From Spirochaetota bacterium (GTDB taxonomy: Bacteria > Spirochaetota > UBA12135 > COTS27 > JAFLEE01): a stretch of 58,698 bases of DNA. This document shows, piece after piece, positions 49,936 through 58,698 of the stretch (position 1 is its first letter; each line of letters starts with the position of its first letter). Below the pieces are notes generated by a model. That model saw only the letters and a program-made list of their open reading frames with translations. It was not told the DNA's origin and made no database searches. The stretch lies in the NCBI GenBank assembly GCA_017302015.1, contig JAFLEE010000026.1, positions 1-58,698 of the forward strand. Reading direction: 5' to 3'. The translations under genes and the position numbers were made by a program.

Positions 49936-52900
49936 ATGTGCCTCAGGATTCTCCTTCGCCTTTTCTTGTTTCTTCCAGCCTTGGCCGCCTCCGAAAGCCT
50001 GAATGACGGCCTGCTCTTCTACTGGGATTTCTCCGACCCCAGCAAGGCGCGCCTCGCGACCGGGGCGCTCCCCGCCCCGGTCAGTGGCCGCACGGTGGAC
50101 GCCCCCTGCGGCCAAGGGATCGAGATGGAGGGCGATGCCATCCGCGCCCCGGTGGTGAAGAACCTCACCCCCCAGGCGGGGAGCGCGGCATTCTGGGTGC
50201 GACCCGCCAAAGAGGTCCGTGAACTCACGGCCGACGCGGATCTTTTCTTCGGCAGCGACCATATCCGTCTGCGCTTTTACGCGCCCTCCCGAGTCCTCCA
50301 TTTCATGACCGGCACCACGAAAGAGGGGGTCGGCTTCAAGTGGAATTACGCGGCCGTGAAGGAGGCCTGGAATTGGGAAGCCAATGCCTGGCACCACGTC
50401 GCGCTCACCTGGGACGCCGACGCGGGGGTGAAGCAACTCTACCTCGATGGCAAGCTCGTCAGCGAAACCCGCACCGAATGGATGAACCCCAAGTACACCG
50501 GGAACAAGACCATGTCCCTGGGCGCATCCGGTTTCCCCGCGGCCTTCGCCCAGTGGATGGCTTGGAACCGCGTGATCTCCGCCGCCGAAGCGGCCCTCCT
50601 CGCCCAAGGCGGCGGCAAGGCGACGGCTGAACTGAAGCGCCTCGCCGCCCCGCCGCAGAAAATCCTCCCCGCCCTCCGCGTGGAAGCCCTGCCCTTCGCC
50701 GACGACCCCGCCGCCACCGTCGTGAAGCCGGGGCAATCGGTCCTCCTGCCGATCCTCGTCTCCAACCGAAGCGGCGCGCGGGTGGCCGCCCGGCTCGCCC
50801 TGCGCCTCGTGGATTTTTGGGATCGGGAGGCGTCGCGGCAGGACCTCGCCGTCGACCTCGCCCCGGGCGCCTGGAAGAAAGAATCCATCCCGTGGAAGGC
50901 CCCGCGCAACGGGAGTTTCAAGATGGTGGCCGACCTGGAGGGACCGGGCACGAATGGGCGCCGGGATGCGGGGAGTTTCGCCGTGCTCGATGGGCCGGCG
51001 AGCCCCTCCAACCGGGAGAGCTTCTTCGGCCACCACGTCAATAGTTGGTATGACGGACGCTATATCGAGCAGGCCGCCCGGTTGGGGCAGGGATGGATGC
51101 GCGGCCATAATATGCTCCAAGCGACCTGGTGGTGCCAGGTGCAGCCCGAGCCCGGCGCCTTCCAATTCGCCCAGGCCTCGAAGAACCTGGAGTATCTCGA
51201 CCGCCACGGCATGCCGATCCTCGGCCAACTCTTCGGAACCCCGACCTGGGCCGCCGCCTCCCCCCTGCCCCGGGCCAAGGGCTATACCGGCCTGCCGCCC
51301 CGTTGGGACGATTTTGCGCGCTATGTGCGCGAAACGGTCTCCCACTACAAGGGCCGGATCTCCCATTGGGAGATCGGGAACGAACCGGAGGTGAGCGTGT
51401 TCTGGCGCGGCTCCCCCGAGGAGTTCGCCGAGTACTGCCGCATCGCCTACCAAGAGGCCAAGGCCGCCGATCCGGCATGTCTGGTCATGGCCGCGGGGAA
51501 CACCACCCCCCCCTGGGTCTGGCACGAACGGGCGGCCAAGGCGGGCGCCTGGAAATGGTGCGACGTCGTGTCGATCCACCTCACCTATAACGCCAAGAAG
51601 AGCACCGAGGCCAACGAGCGCGAGTTCGCTTCCGTACTCGGCCATTTCCGGGAACTCTCCGCCCAGTACGGGGCCACCGGGAAGCCGCTCCCCATCTGGA
51701 ACTCGGAGACCGGCATCTCCGATTCCCCCTGGCTCTCGGACCTCGACCCCGACACGGCCCCCATCGAAGAGGCCCTGCCCGACCAGGTCCGCGCGGAACT
51801 CGGGGCGATCCGCGTGGTCCAGGGCGAGATTCTCATGCAGGCCATGGGGATCGAGAAGCATTTCCTCTATTTCCAGACCCCGATGAAGCCCTCGGTGCTC
51901 GAGGACGTGGATACCCTCGAGTACACGGGCGCCCCGCGCCCCAAGGCCCTAACCCGCGCCGTGCTCGACGCCTTCCTCGCGAAGGCCGTGCCGGTGGGCC
52001 CGTACGTGAAGCGGCCCGAGGCCGGGCTGTGGGCGTTCGCCTGGCGCGCCCCTTCCGGCGGGAGTTTGGCCGCCCTCTGGTGCGAGGACGGGAACCGCGT
52101 GGTTCTGGAGGCGCCCGATGGCCTCACCGCGGCCTTGGATCTCTTCGGTACCCCCAAGCCCGCCGCCGCGCGCCTGGAGATCGGCGAGGAGCCCGTGTTC
52201 CTCCGGGTTTCCCGGGAGGCGACGGCGGTTCTCGCCCATTTCCGCCATGCCCGCCTGCAGTCCGTCGCGCGCAAAATCGAGGCGGCCCCCATCGAGACCG
52301 ATCGCCCCGATCTCCCCGCGCTTCCCGATTTCGTGGCCGCCGGAGAAGCCGGGCCGGCGAAGACCTTCTTCGTCGATCTCGCGCCCTTCGCCAATTTCGG
52401 TTTCGCCGACGAGATCGGCGGGGATGGGAAGGGCGGCTGGACCGATGAGGGCCCGCTCAACGACCTGCGCGCCATGCCCGTCGGATTCCAGCGCTACTAC
52501 AACGTTCCCTTGCGCATCCTCGAGCCGGCCAAGAACGGCGGGCGGTCCATCCTCGTCCTCAAGGGGAAGGCCACGACCCCCTCGCAACCCGCGGCCATCC
52601 CGGGAATCCCCATCGGGGGCAAGGTCCGCTGCCTCTACTTCCTCCAAGCCGCGGGATGGGGTACCCCGGGGACGATCGGCCAGTACCGGTTCCACTACGA
52701 AGACGGGAGCACCGCGGTCTCCGACCTCACCATCCCGGGGAACACCCATAATTGGTGGAACGGCTGGGCGAAGCAGGAAAGCGCAAAGCCGGTGGCCATC
52801 CGCGCCACGAATACCGCCGCCGGCAAGCCCGCTTGGCGCTACGTGCGCGTCTGGGAATGGCAGAACCCGAAGCAGGAAATCCCCCTCGTCTCCTTCGATT

Positions 52901-52962
52901 TCATCTCCGCCGGCGGACCCCAGACCCCGATCCTCCTCGCGGTGACCGGGGTTCGCTGGTAG
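49936..52962 (+). CDS. Large secreted glycoside hydrolase, clan GH-A, with LamG-type domain
   Basis: 1008 residues. A signal peptide (MCLRILLRLFLFLPALAAS) is followed by a LamG/concanavalin-like domain (about 25-220: GLLFYWDFSDPSKARL, AFWVRP, AWHHVALTWDADAGVKQLYLDGKLV), a linking beta domain and a TIM-barrel domain with the clan GH-A residues: acid/base Glu483 in HWEIGNEPE and nucleophile Glu591 in PIWNSETG. The layout resembles GH39 or GH5-related enzymes. A C-terminal beta-rich region (about 800-1008) may bind sugars or a surface. It acts outside the cytoplasm; the substrate is unknown. TTGGAG and a near-consensus promoter support the start. Confidence 0.85.
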   Translation: MCLRILLRLFLFLPALAASESLNDGLLFYWDFSDPSKARLATGALPAPVSGRTVDAPCGQGIEMEGDAIRAPVVKNLTPQAGSAAFWVRPAKEVRELTADADLFFGSDHIRLRFYAPSRVLHFMTGTTKEGVGFKWNYAAVKEAWNWEANAWHHVALTWDADAGVKQLYLDGKLVSETRTEWMNPKYTGNKTMSLGASGFPAAFAQWMAWNRVISAAEAALLAQGGGKATAELKRLAAPPQKILPALRVEALPFADDPAATVVKPGQSVLLPILVSNRSGARVAARLALRLVDFWDREASRQDLAVDLAPGAWKKESIPWKAPRNGSFKMVADLEGPGTNGRRDAGSFAVLDGPASPSNRESFFGHHVNSWYDGRYIEQAARLGQGWMRGHNMLQATWWCQVQPEPGAFQFAQASKNLEYLDRHGMPILGQLFGTPTWAAASPLPRAKGYTGLPPRWDDFARYVRETVSHYKGRISHWEIGNEPEVSVFWRGSPEEFAEYCRIAYQEAKAADPACLVMAAGNTTPPWVWHERAAKAGAWKWCDVVSIHLTYNAKKSTEANEREFASVLGHFRELSAQYGATGKPLPIWNSETGISDSPWLSDLDPDTAPIEEALPDQVRAELGAIRVVQGEILMQAMGIEKHFLYFQTPMKPSVLEDVDTLEYTGAPRPKALTRAVLDAFLAKAVPVGPYVKRPEAGLWAFAWRAPSGGSLAALWCEDGNRVVLEAPDGLTAALDLFGTPKPAAARLEIGEEPVFLRVSREATAVLAHFRHARLQSVARKIEAAPIETDRPDLPALPDFVAAGEAGPAKTFFVDLAPFANFGFADEIGGDGKGGWTDEGPLNDLRAMPVGFQRYYNVPLRILEPAKNGGRSILVLKGKATTPSQPAAIPGIPIGGKVRCLYFLQAAGWGTPGTIGQYRFHYEDGSTAVSDLTIPGNTHNWWNGWAKQESAKPVAIRATNTAAGKPAWRYVRVWEWQNPKQEIPLVSFDFISAGGPQTPILLAVTGVRW

Positions 52963-53118
52963 CCATCGTCGGCGCTCATCGACTGCGGGACGCCTGTTCG
53001 ACTGGGTGGCCATCGCTTTCCAGGAGCCGCCCGAAGGGCACGTCCGTCATCGCGTGGGGCCACCGATGGGTCGTTCTACCCATTGAGGGAGAAGAAAGAC
53101 CCGAACCGCACCGGCTGC

Positions 53119-54453
53119 CTAGGCGCGCAACCTTCCCTTAAATTGGGGGAGGTCGCCCGCGCTGGCGGCGAACATCTCGTTCACCATGTCCTTGATCTCC
53201 TGCATCCCGAGGACCGCCGAGGTGAGGGGATCGAAGAGGCAGGCGTGGAAGACCTTGCGGGGGTCCCCCTCCAGAGCCGCCTCCACGGCGAGTTCTTCGC
53301 AGCGGGCGCTGATATTATTGAGCACGGCGAGTTGGGCGGGAAGCGGCCCCACGTGCATGGCGTCCAAGCCCCGCGGGGAGGCCAAGACGGGCACCTCCAC
53401 GCAGCAGCCCTCCGGCAGGTTCTCGATGAGGCCGTGGTTGCGCACGTTGCCGTTGAACTCGAAGAGCGTGCGGTCCCCGAAGACCGCGTTGAAGATGGGC
53501 GCCGCATATTCCTCGCCCCGGGCGAGGGCCACGGGTTTCGCGAGTTCCTCCTGGATCGTCTTCTCCCAGTCCTCGGCGCGCTTGCGCCGGCCGGTGAGGC
53601 CGAGCCCGTGGACCCCGGGGTTCCAGCCGGTGCCGTGGGTGCAGTACTTCTCGATGAGGTCGGGGCGCTTGCGGAACCACGCGCAGTACTCCGAGTTGTG
53701 CCCGCTGCTCTCGGTCACGTAATAATCGAGGTGCAGGTACATCTCGTTCCTCACCTGCTCCTCGTCGTAGATCTCCTTGCGCTCCGTCACGGCTTTTTTG
53801 AGGAGGGGATAGGCGTCGACGCCCTTCCATTTGTATTCGAGGTACCAGGCCTGGTGGTTGATCCCCGCGCAACGGTAGGTGATCTCGTGGTTCGGCGCCC
53901 CGATCCACTTGGCGAGCATGCGCGCCGTACCCTGCACCGAGTGGCAGAGGCCGGTGATGGAGAGGGTCGGGAAGACCCCCTGCATGGCCCGGCAGAGCAT
54001 GGCCATGGGGTTGGTGTAATTGAGCACGATGGCCCGGGGCGCGAGGCGCATGATATCCGCGCAGATCTCGAGCATGACGGGGGCCGTCCGCAGGGCCCGG
54101 AAGATCCCCGAAGGGCCGCGAGTATCGCCCACGTTGATGTCGACCCCGTGCTTCATGGGGATCTCGATGTCGCTGGCGATGGTCTCTGCGCCGCCCTGGA
54201 GGATGGTGATCACCACCCCGTCGGCCCCGGTGAGGGCCTCGGCCCGATCCTTGGTGGCGACGACTTTTGCCGGGTACTTCCCCGCTTCCACGATGCGGTC
54301 CACCGCCGCCTTGCTGAAGGCCAGCTTCCGGTCGTCGATATCCATGAGCACCAGGGTGGCGTCTTTGAAAGCCTCGAAGGTGAGGAGGTCGCGCACGAGA
54401 TTGCGGGTGAAAATGAAACTACCGGCGCCGATGAAGGCGATCTTTTTGGCCAT
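53119..54453 (-). CDS. Family 4 glycoside hydrolase, alpha-galactosidase (MelA)-like
   Basis: GH4 enzymes use NAD and Mn2+ and an oxidation-elimination mechanism. The 444-residue protein has the N-terminal NAD fold ([21 protein letters not shown]), NYTNPMAM (145-152), GLCHSVQGT with the metal Cys170 and His171, and [13 protein letters not shown] (199-211). CHSVQ and the length fit the alpha-galactosidase branch better than the glucosidase one. It is cytoplasmic. AGGAG lies 6 bases before the ATG. It diverges from an AraC gene across a 140-base control region and converges with the large hydrolase. Confidence 0.9.
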   Translation of the reverse strand: MAKKIAFIGAGSFIFTRNLVRDLLTFEAFKDATLVLMDIDDRKLAFSKAAVDRIVEAGKYPAKVVATKDRAEALTGADGVVITILQGGAETIASDIEIPMKHGVDINVGDTRGPSGIFRALRTAPVMLEICADIMRLAPRAIVLNYTNPMAMLCRAMQGVFPTLSITGLCHSVQGTARMLAKWIGAPNHEITYRCAGINHQAWYLEYKWKGVDAYPLLKKAVTERKEIYDEEQVRNEMYLHLDYYVTESSGHNSEYCAWFRKRPDLIEKYCTHGTGWNPGVHGLGLTGRRKRAEDWEKTIQEELAKPVALARGEEYAAPIFNAVFGDRTLFEFNGNVRNHGLIENLPEGCCVEVPVLASPRGLDAMHVGPLPAQLAVLNNISARCEELAVEAALEGDPRKVFHACLFDPLTSAVLGMQEIKDMVNEMFAASAGDLPQFKGRLRA

Positions 54454-54558
54454 GGGGAACTCCTGGAATACCGTGGACTTGTCGGAGGAAGGTTAATGCA
54501 GGGCGCCCGCCGGCCCCATGGACGGGGTGGATTAATGATGGACAATTTGGGAATGGGA

Positions 54559-54590
54559 TTTCGGCATCTTTCACGACATAATTGCCGAAA
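54559..54590. promoter_or_regulatory. Inverted repeat TTTCGGC-N18-GCCGAAA in the GH4/AraC divergent region
   Basis: Two 7-bp arms (54559-54565 and 54584-54590) with an 18-bp spacer, 25 bp between centres, just before the AraC ATG at 54594. It could be the binding site through which the AraC protein controls both genes, or an autoregulatory site. Confidence 0.35.
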
Positions 54591-54593
54591 CCT

Positions 54594-55448
54594 ATGGGTT
54601 CCGAACGATTTGGATTCCAGGAAGACCTCGGGCTCTGCGACCGCATGGGCCTACGCCCCTTCTCTATCGGTTGGCAGGAGAGCGCCTTTCCCCTAGGCGT
54701 TCCCCAGCGCCGCATCCTCCCCCTCTACGAACTCGTCTTTGTCGAACGCGGCCGTCATTACCACCAGAGCGCCGCTTCGCCCCTAGGCGATGCCCGCTCG
54801 GGCACCGTGATCCTCAATTTCCCAGGCATCTGGCACCGCTATGGCCCTCCCGACGCGACGCCCGCGAAAAGTTGGTGGTTCCTGTTCGATGGGGCCCTCG
54901 CGGGCCGTTGGCGAGAACAAGGTCTTTTAAATCCGGCCCGACCCATCCTGCCCCTTCCGGATCCGGGGCGTTATGCCCGCCAGGTCGCGGAACTTTGGCG
55001 CCAACTCGCCGTAAGCGGCCCCGACCGGTCGCTGACGGCCGCGCGCGGGATCGTGGACCTCCTCCATGAACTCGTGCTCCAAACGGGCCGGCAGAACCGG
55101 GACGGCCGGGATGAGGCGGTTCGCCGCGTCCTGCAAGCCATGGCCGAGGGGTGCGGGGCCTTCGATTTCGACCTCCCCATCTGGTGCGCCCGGGAAGGGA
55201 TCGAATATGAGGATCTCCGCAAACGCTTCAAGGAACAGACCGGACTCCCCCCGGGGGCCTATTTTTCCCAACTCAAACTCGCCCGGGTGAAGGAACAATT
55301 GGCCCATGGGCGGGAGAGCGTCCTGGCCATCGCCCGGGGGGAGGGGTTCGAGGATCCCTATTATTTCTCGCGCTGGTTCAAGCGCTGGGAACGGATTTCG
55401 CCCTCGGCCTACGCCAAACTCATGCGCGACCCCTCCCCGGCGGATTAG
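54594..55448 (+). CDS. AraC-family transcriptional regulator
   Basis: 284 residues. The N-terminal ligand domain has RRILPLYELVFVERGRHYHQSA, GTVILNFPGIWHRYGP and KSWWFLFDG. The C-terminal helix-turn-helix region has IWCAREGIEYEDLRKRFKEQTGLPPGAYFSQLKLARVKEQL and VLAIARGEGFEDPYYFSRWFKRWERISPSAY. The ATG at 54594 is preferred to a TTG at 54582. It is divergent from the GH4 gene and probably activates it on binding a galactoside or melibiose-like sugar (inference). Confidence 0.9.
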   Translation: MGSERFGFQEDLGLCDRMGLRPFSIGWQESAFPLGVPQRRILPLYELVFVERGRHYHQSAASPLGDARSGTVILNFPGIWHRYGPPDATPAKSWWFLFDGALAGRWREQGLLNPARPILPLPDPGRYARQVAELWRQLAVSGPDRSLTAARGIVDLLHELVLQTGRQNRDGRDEAVRRVLQAMAEGCGAFDFDLPIWCAREGIEYEDLRKRFKEQTGLPPGAYFSQLKLARVKEQLAHGRESVLAIARGEGFEDPYYFSRWFKRWERISPSAYAKLMRDPSPAD

Positions 55449-55585
55449 GGCCACCGATCGGGCCCCCAACCATGGCCCAAACGGGGCTTTCGGTGGTCTT
55501 CCGGGGCTGTTTTCCCCTTCCCCCCATCTTTTTTTCCCTTTTCCCGCCGCTTAACCTTTCCGTAAGGGAGGCCGAAACTCTAACG

Positions 55586-57493
55586 ATGGCTGGTAAAGTC
55601 CGGTGGACCCCTTTTTGTCTGGCGCTCGCCCTGCTCGCGCTCCCGCTTTGGCCGACCTGGATGGAAGAGATCAGCCCGGGCAATACCAAGGACGAGAAGG
55701 AGCGCATCGAGCGGGAGAACCGCAAGAAGCAGCAGGCCGCCAGCGCCACGCTGGCCAACCTCAAGTTCGCCGTCAGCCTCATCGACGCCACCCTCAAGAA
55801 GGGCAGCGCCGAAGTCCGGGTGACCTGGATGGATATCGAGAACGCGGCGGCGCGCTACCACGTCTACCGCTCCACCGATCCCATCGACACCGCCGAGGCG
55901 CTCTCCAAGGCCAAACTCCTCGGCACGGTGAAGGCGGGCACCCAGCAATTCCTGGACGTACTCGAGGGCCCCGGGCGCTATTTCTACGCCGTGCTCAGCG
56001 AACTCGAGGGGATCGAATACAAGGTCTTCCTCACCGACCAGTCCTGCACCCTCACCCCGCTCGTCTATAGTTTCAAGGCCCAGGAACTCTACGTCTCCAA
56101 TTTGAAGTTCTTCTATAATCGGGTGCTCCGGTCGGTCTTCCTCCGCTGGAACGACCCCGATACCAAGGACGTCTTCGATATCCTCCTCTACCGCGCCATC
56201 AGCCCCCTCGACCAGCTCGACAAGGTCACCAACCGCGAGCCCCTCACCGTCATCCCGAAGGGAGAGGAGAGTTACCAGGATGCGAGCGTCGCCCCCGGCA
56301 ATAGCTACCATTACGCCCTGGTTATCAAACGCAAATTCTCCCCCTCCCTCGAGACCTTCCTCGTCACCAAGGTGAACGCCGAGGGCCCCGTGGTCATCCC
56401 CGCCGACGGCGCCGCGCCCGTACCGGCGAAAACCCTCGATATGGGAGCCATCACCCTCGAACCCGAAAAAACCAATACCCCGCCGCCGGCTCCCGTAACG
56501 CCCGCGCCCGTGGTTCCCGCGCCGGTGGAAACGCCCGCGCCCGTCGTCCCCCCGGCGGTGAAACCGCAGCCGCCCCAGCCGATCCCCGAGATCCTCCCCC
56601 CGGTGGAGGAGCCCCGGCCGGTCCAACCCGCGGTCGTCCAACCGCCCGCGGCCCCGGTGGTCGTCACCAACGTGATCATCGTGAGCAATCTCGCCCCGGC
56701 GGCGGAAGAGAAGCCCAAGGCGGAGGTCAAGCCGGCCGAGCCTACGCCGCCCGTGAAGACCGCGCCCCCCCACGTCATGAACCTCCAGGTCACCCTCCTC
56801 CCCCAGGAAAAGGCGGTCTCCCTCGTGTGGCAGGCGGCCACGAACGTCGAGAAGCCCTTCTACTTCAATATCTACCGCAGCCTCCAGCCCGTGAGTTCGG
56901 CCGCCCAATTGGTCGACCAGGGGCTCCTCGCCGAGACCCTGGTGCAGCGCGGTTGCGTGCGCGGCGAGAAGTTCGAATGGCGGGACACCGCGGCCAAGCC
57001 CGGGGTGAACCTGTGGTACGCCCTCCTCATCGACACCGGACAGGGCCTGCGCGAGCAGGAACTCCGCCTGCTCGACAATTACATCAAGTACCCGGTCAAG
57101 TTGGACGCCCCCCCGGCCGACAAAGAAGGGAAGGCCCCCGTTCCCGACGGGGCGGCCGCCCGCAAGCCCGGGGAGAGCGACCCCGAAAACCAGAGGGTGA
57201 AGGAAACGGTGAAGGCCCTGGTGCACGACGCGTTCGCCCAGGACCAGTTCGCCCTCGTGATCGACCGCCTCTCGAGCCTGGAGCACCAGAAGGGATTGGA
57301 CGAAGAGAACCAGAAGATGATCACCCTCTACCTCGGACGCAGCGCGCTCGGGCTCGGGCAGAAGCCGCGGGCCCTCTCCTATTTCTTCAAACTGAAGAAA
57401 TTAGACGAGGAGGCCGGCCTGTTCTGGATCCAGCGCGCCCTCGATAACACCCGATCCCCGAAACAGGCCCCCGCCCGATCCCTCGAACCCTGA
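55586..57493 (+). CDS. Secreted FN3-like repeat protein with a Pro-rich linker
   Basis: 635 residues. A signal peptide (FCLALALLALPLWPTW) is followed by a charged coil (DEKERIERENRKKQQAA), two FN3-like domains (VRVTWMDIENAAARYHVYRSTDPID, SVFLRWNDPDTKDVFDILLYRAI), a long Pro/Val/Ala-rich linker (about 295-395), a third FN3-like domain (VSLVWQAATNVEKPFYFNIYRS) and a helical C-terminal region. It is probably an envelope scaffold crossing the periplasm. The start at 55586 has AGGGAGG 15 bases upstream, a little far. The TPR gene follows after 14 bases. Confidence 0.75.
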   Translation: MAGKVRWTPFCLALALLALPLWPTWMEEISPGNTKDEKERIERENRKKQQAASATLANLKFAVSLIDATLKKGSAEVRVTWMDIENAAARYHVYRSTDPIDTAEALSKAKLLGTVKAGTQQFLDVLEGPGRYFYAVLSELEGIEYKVFLTDQSCTLTPLVYSFKAQELYVSNLKFFYNRVLRSVFLRWNDPDTKDVFDILLYRAISPLDQLDKVTNREPLTVIPKGEESYQDASVAPGNSYHYALVIKRKFSPSLETFLVTKVNAEGPVVIPADGAAPVPAKTLDMGAITLEPEKTNTPPPAPVTPAPVVPAPVETPAPVVPPAVKPQPPQPIPEILPPVEEPRPVQPAVVQPPAAPVVVTNVIIVSNLAPAAEEKPKAEVKPAEPTPPVKTAPPHVMNLQVTLLPQEKAVSLVWQAATNVEKPFYFNIYRSLQPVSSAAQLVDQGLLAETLVQRGCVRGEKFEWRDTAAKPGVNLWYALLIDTGQGLREQELRLLDNYIKYPVKLDAPPADKEGKAPVPDGAAARKPGESDPENQRVKETVKALVHDAFAQDQFALVIDRLSSLEHQKGLDEENQKMITLYLGRSALGLGQKPRALSYFFKLKKLDEEAGLFWIQRALDNTRSPKQAPARSLEP

Positions 57494-57507
57494 GCAAGGA
57501 CAACGCC

Positions 57508-58593
57508 ATGAGGTACTCCGCCGTCTTCATCACCTTCGCCATCCTCATCCTCCTGGTCTGCGTCGCCGGGGTGGGGTTCATCTTCTACCTCCAGAACCCC
57601 GAGCGCTCCTACAACAAGGGCGTGGCCAGCTACGAGGCCGGGAACTACGCCGAGGCCATCGAGAACCTCAACGAGTACCTGTCCTACGGCTACGACAACG
57701 AAAAGACCTCCAAGGCCCGCTATTTCCTCGCCGCCGCGGTCGACCACAAGGCCGCCCACGTCAGCGGCCTGCAGCCCGAGGCCGCCGATTCCGTGGTGCG
57801 CGAGAAGGACGCCCTGGCCATGCGCCGCTACATCGACGTCATCAACCAGAACACGCCCAAGGCCTTCCGCATCGAGGCCATCGTCGGCTACGCCGACATC
57901 TGCCGCCGCCAGGAGCGCTACGACCGCTTCATCACCGCCAAACTCGAGGACGTCATCCACTCCCACCCCGACAGCAAGATCGAGGACCAGATCTGGATGC
58001 TCCTGGGCTGGCAGTACCTCTACAGCGGCGAGCACCGCAAGGCCATGAACTGCTTCCTCGAGAGCGCCGGCGACCTAGCCAAGCTCGGCCAGGCCAAGAC
58101 GCACCTCAAGATGGAGCAGTACGAGTCCGCCTTCCGCATCTACGAGGATTTCTTCAACTTCTTCCCCGCCAGCCCCAACATCAAACTGGTGCGGGCCGAC
58201 TACCTGCGCGAGATGGCCCAGTTCGCCAAGCTCCACCAGGACGCCAAGAAATACGTGGAGGCCGTCCAGGTGTGGAAGCGCATCGTCGACTTCTTCCCTG
58301 AGAGCGAGGACGCCGAGAACGCCCGCTTCCATATCGGCCAGTGCTATTTCTCGATGGAGAACTGGCAGGAGGCCCTGAAATGGTACTTGGCGGCCTTCAA
58401 CGATAAGACCAAGGCGAAGGACGAGGACGCCCTCTACCAGGCGGGCCTCAGCTACTACGAGATGGGGCAGAACGTCGAGGCCTACAAGACCTTCAACACC
58501 CTCATCAACCAGTACCCCAACAGCGTCTACCAGACCCGCGCGCGCCAATGGGTGAAGCAACTCAAGAAAGACCTGGAGTACTTCCAGGAATAG
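57508..58593 (+). CDS. Membrane-anchored TPR protein
   Basis: 361 residues. An N-terminal membrane helix (AVFITFAILILLVCVAGVGFIFYL) is followed by TPR-like repeats: SYNKGVASYEAGNYAEAIENLNEYL, QIWMLLGWQYLYSGEHRKAMNCFLES, ARFHIGQCYFSMENWQEALKWYLAAF and DALYQAGLSYYEMGQNVEAYKTFNTLINQYP. The TPR part is predicted to face the periplasm and to bind a protein partner. It is 14 bases after the FN3-like gene, with an intrinsic terminator right after it, so the two form the end of one operon. Confidence 0.85.
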   Translation: MRYSAVFITFAILILLVCVAGVGFIFYLQNPERSYNKGVASYEAGNYAEAIENLNEYLSYGYDNEKTSKARYFLAAAVDHKAAHVSGLQPEAADSVVREKDALAMRRYIDVINQNTPKAFRIEAIVGYADICRRQERYDRFITAKLEDVIHSHPDSKIEDQIWMLLGWQYLYSGEHRKAMNCFLESAGDLAKLGQAKTHLKMEQYESAFRIYEDFFNFFPASPNIKLVRADYLREMAQFAKLHQDAKKYVEAVQVWKRIVDFFPESEDAENARFHIGQCYFSMENWQEALKWYLAAFNDKTKAKDEDALYQAGLSYYEMGQNVEAYKTFNTLINQYPNSVYQTRARQWVKQLKKDLEYFQE

Positions 58594-58615
58594 GCGCCGG
58601 AAGCCGTCCGACCCG

Positions 58616-58646
58616 AAAAAGCCGCCCGAAAGGGCGGTTTTCTTTT
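58616..58646 (+). terminator. Intrinsic terminator after the TPR gene
   Basis: AAAAAG followed by CCGCCC-GAAA-GGGCGG (58622-58637) and TTTTCTTTT: a 6-bp GC stem with a stable GAAA loop and a U-rich tail, 23 bases after the stop codon. The flanking A's can extend the stem against the T's. A TAAAAT at the extreme right end of the window may begin the next transcription unit. Confidence 0.92.
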
Positions 58647-58698
58647 GGGCCCGCCCCCCCGGGAGTCCCGCCGCCGCCCGTGGTAAAATCCAGGTCCC

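Noticed and set aside
1-58698. CRISPR arrays, tRNA and rRNA genes
   Set aside because: I looked for regularly spaced repeats and tRNA T-loop/anticodon patterns on both strands and found none. A dedicated scan could still reveal a diverged tRNA.

Overview
This is a GC-rich bacterial chromosome segment, roughly two-thirds G+C by eye. It carries about 50 densely packed protein genes on both strands. Signal peptides, lipoboxes, a CsgG-like pair, a TolC-type outer-membrane channel and an RND pump show a Gram-negative (diderm) envelope. Secreted glycoside hydrolases with LamG-type domains and LacI/AraC regulators point to a polysaccharide-degrading heterotroph. No rRNA, tRNA, phage, IS element or CRISPR array was seen. 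The phylum cannot be fixed from the sequence; an uncultured diderm lineage of the Spirochaetota, FCB or PVC type is only a guess.

Layout. 1-7034: a lipoprotein cut by the window edge, smpB, the spermidine pair speD-speE, a TauE-like exporter with a dCMP-deaminase-type enzyme, a LacI regulator and a phosphoglycerate dehydrogenase. 7048-16918: an M28-like peptidase, a GT51 transglycosylase, a parvulin, an SDR, an ABC-2 exporter, a TMEM43-like protein, a PatB-type C-S lyase, a lipid-kinase-like protein and mutY. 17009-21352: two tandem copies of a two-gene cassette (CsgG-like protein plus FN3-like lipoprotein). 21527-26323: a TlpA-type thioredoxin overlapping fmt (probable CTG start), obg, an in-frame EEP-nuclease/STAS ORF, an unknown secreted protein and a GNAT.

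26503-31620 is a carbohydrate cluster: a GH99-like/WbsX protein, an AraC regulator, a PL22 oligogalacturonate-lyase-like protein and a secreted GH99-like protein with a LamG-like tail. 31766-41580: a phasin-like protein with an ABC1/UbiB kinase, a DUF1015 protein with a histone-like tail, alaS, and an Nramp-UspA-Nramp set. 41635-49394: a LacI regulator meeting, tail to tail, a five-gene minus-strand heavy-metal efflux operon (small Cys-rich secreted protein, unknown secreted protein, CzcC/TolC-, CzcB- and CzcA-like). 49936-55448: a large secreted clan GH-A hydrolase, a GH4 enzyme and a divergent AraC regulator. 55586-58593: an FN3-like/Pro-rich protein and a TPR protein, closed by an intrinsic terminator.

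Cross-cutting signals. (a) TAnnnT boxes sit 5-8 nt before start codons that lack a ribosome-binding site, suggesting leaderless transcripts. (b) The two CsgG-like genes are nearly identical in DNA while their signal peptides and partner lipoproteins have diverged, which suggests gene conversion. (c) The efflux operon opens with two small uncharacterised secreted proteins. All functional calls come from motif reading without database searches.
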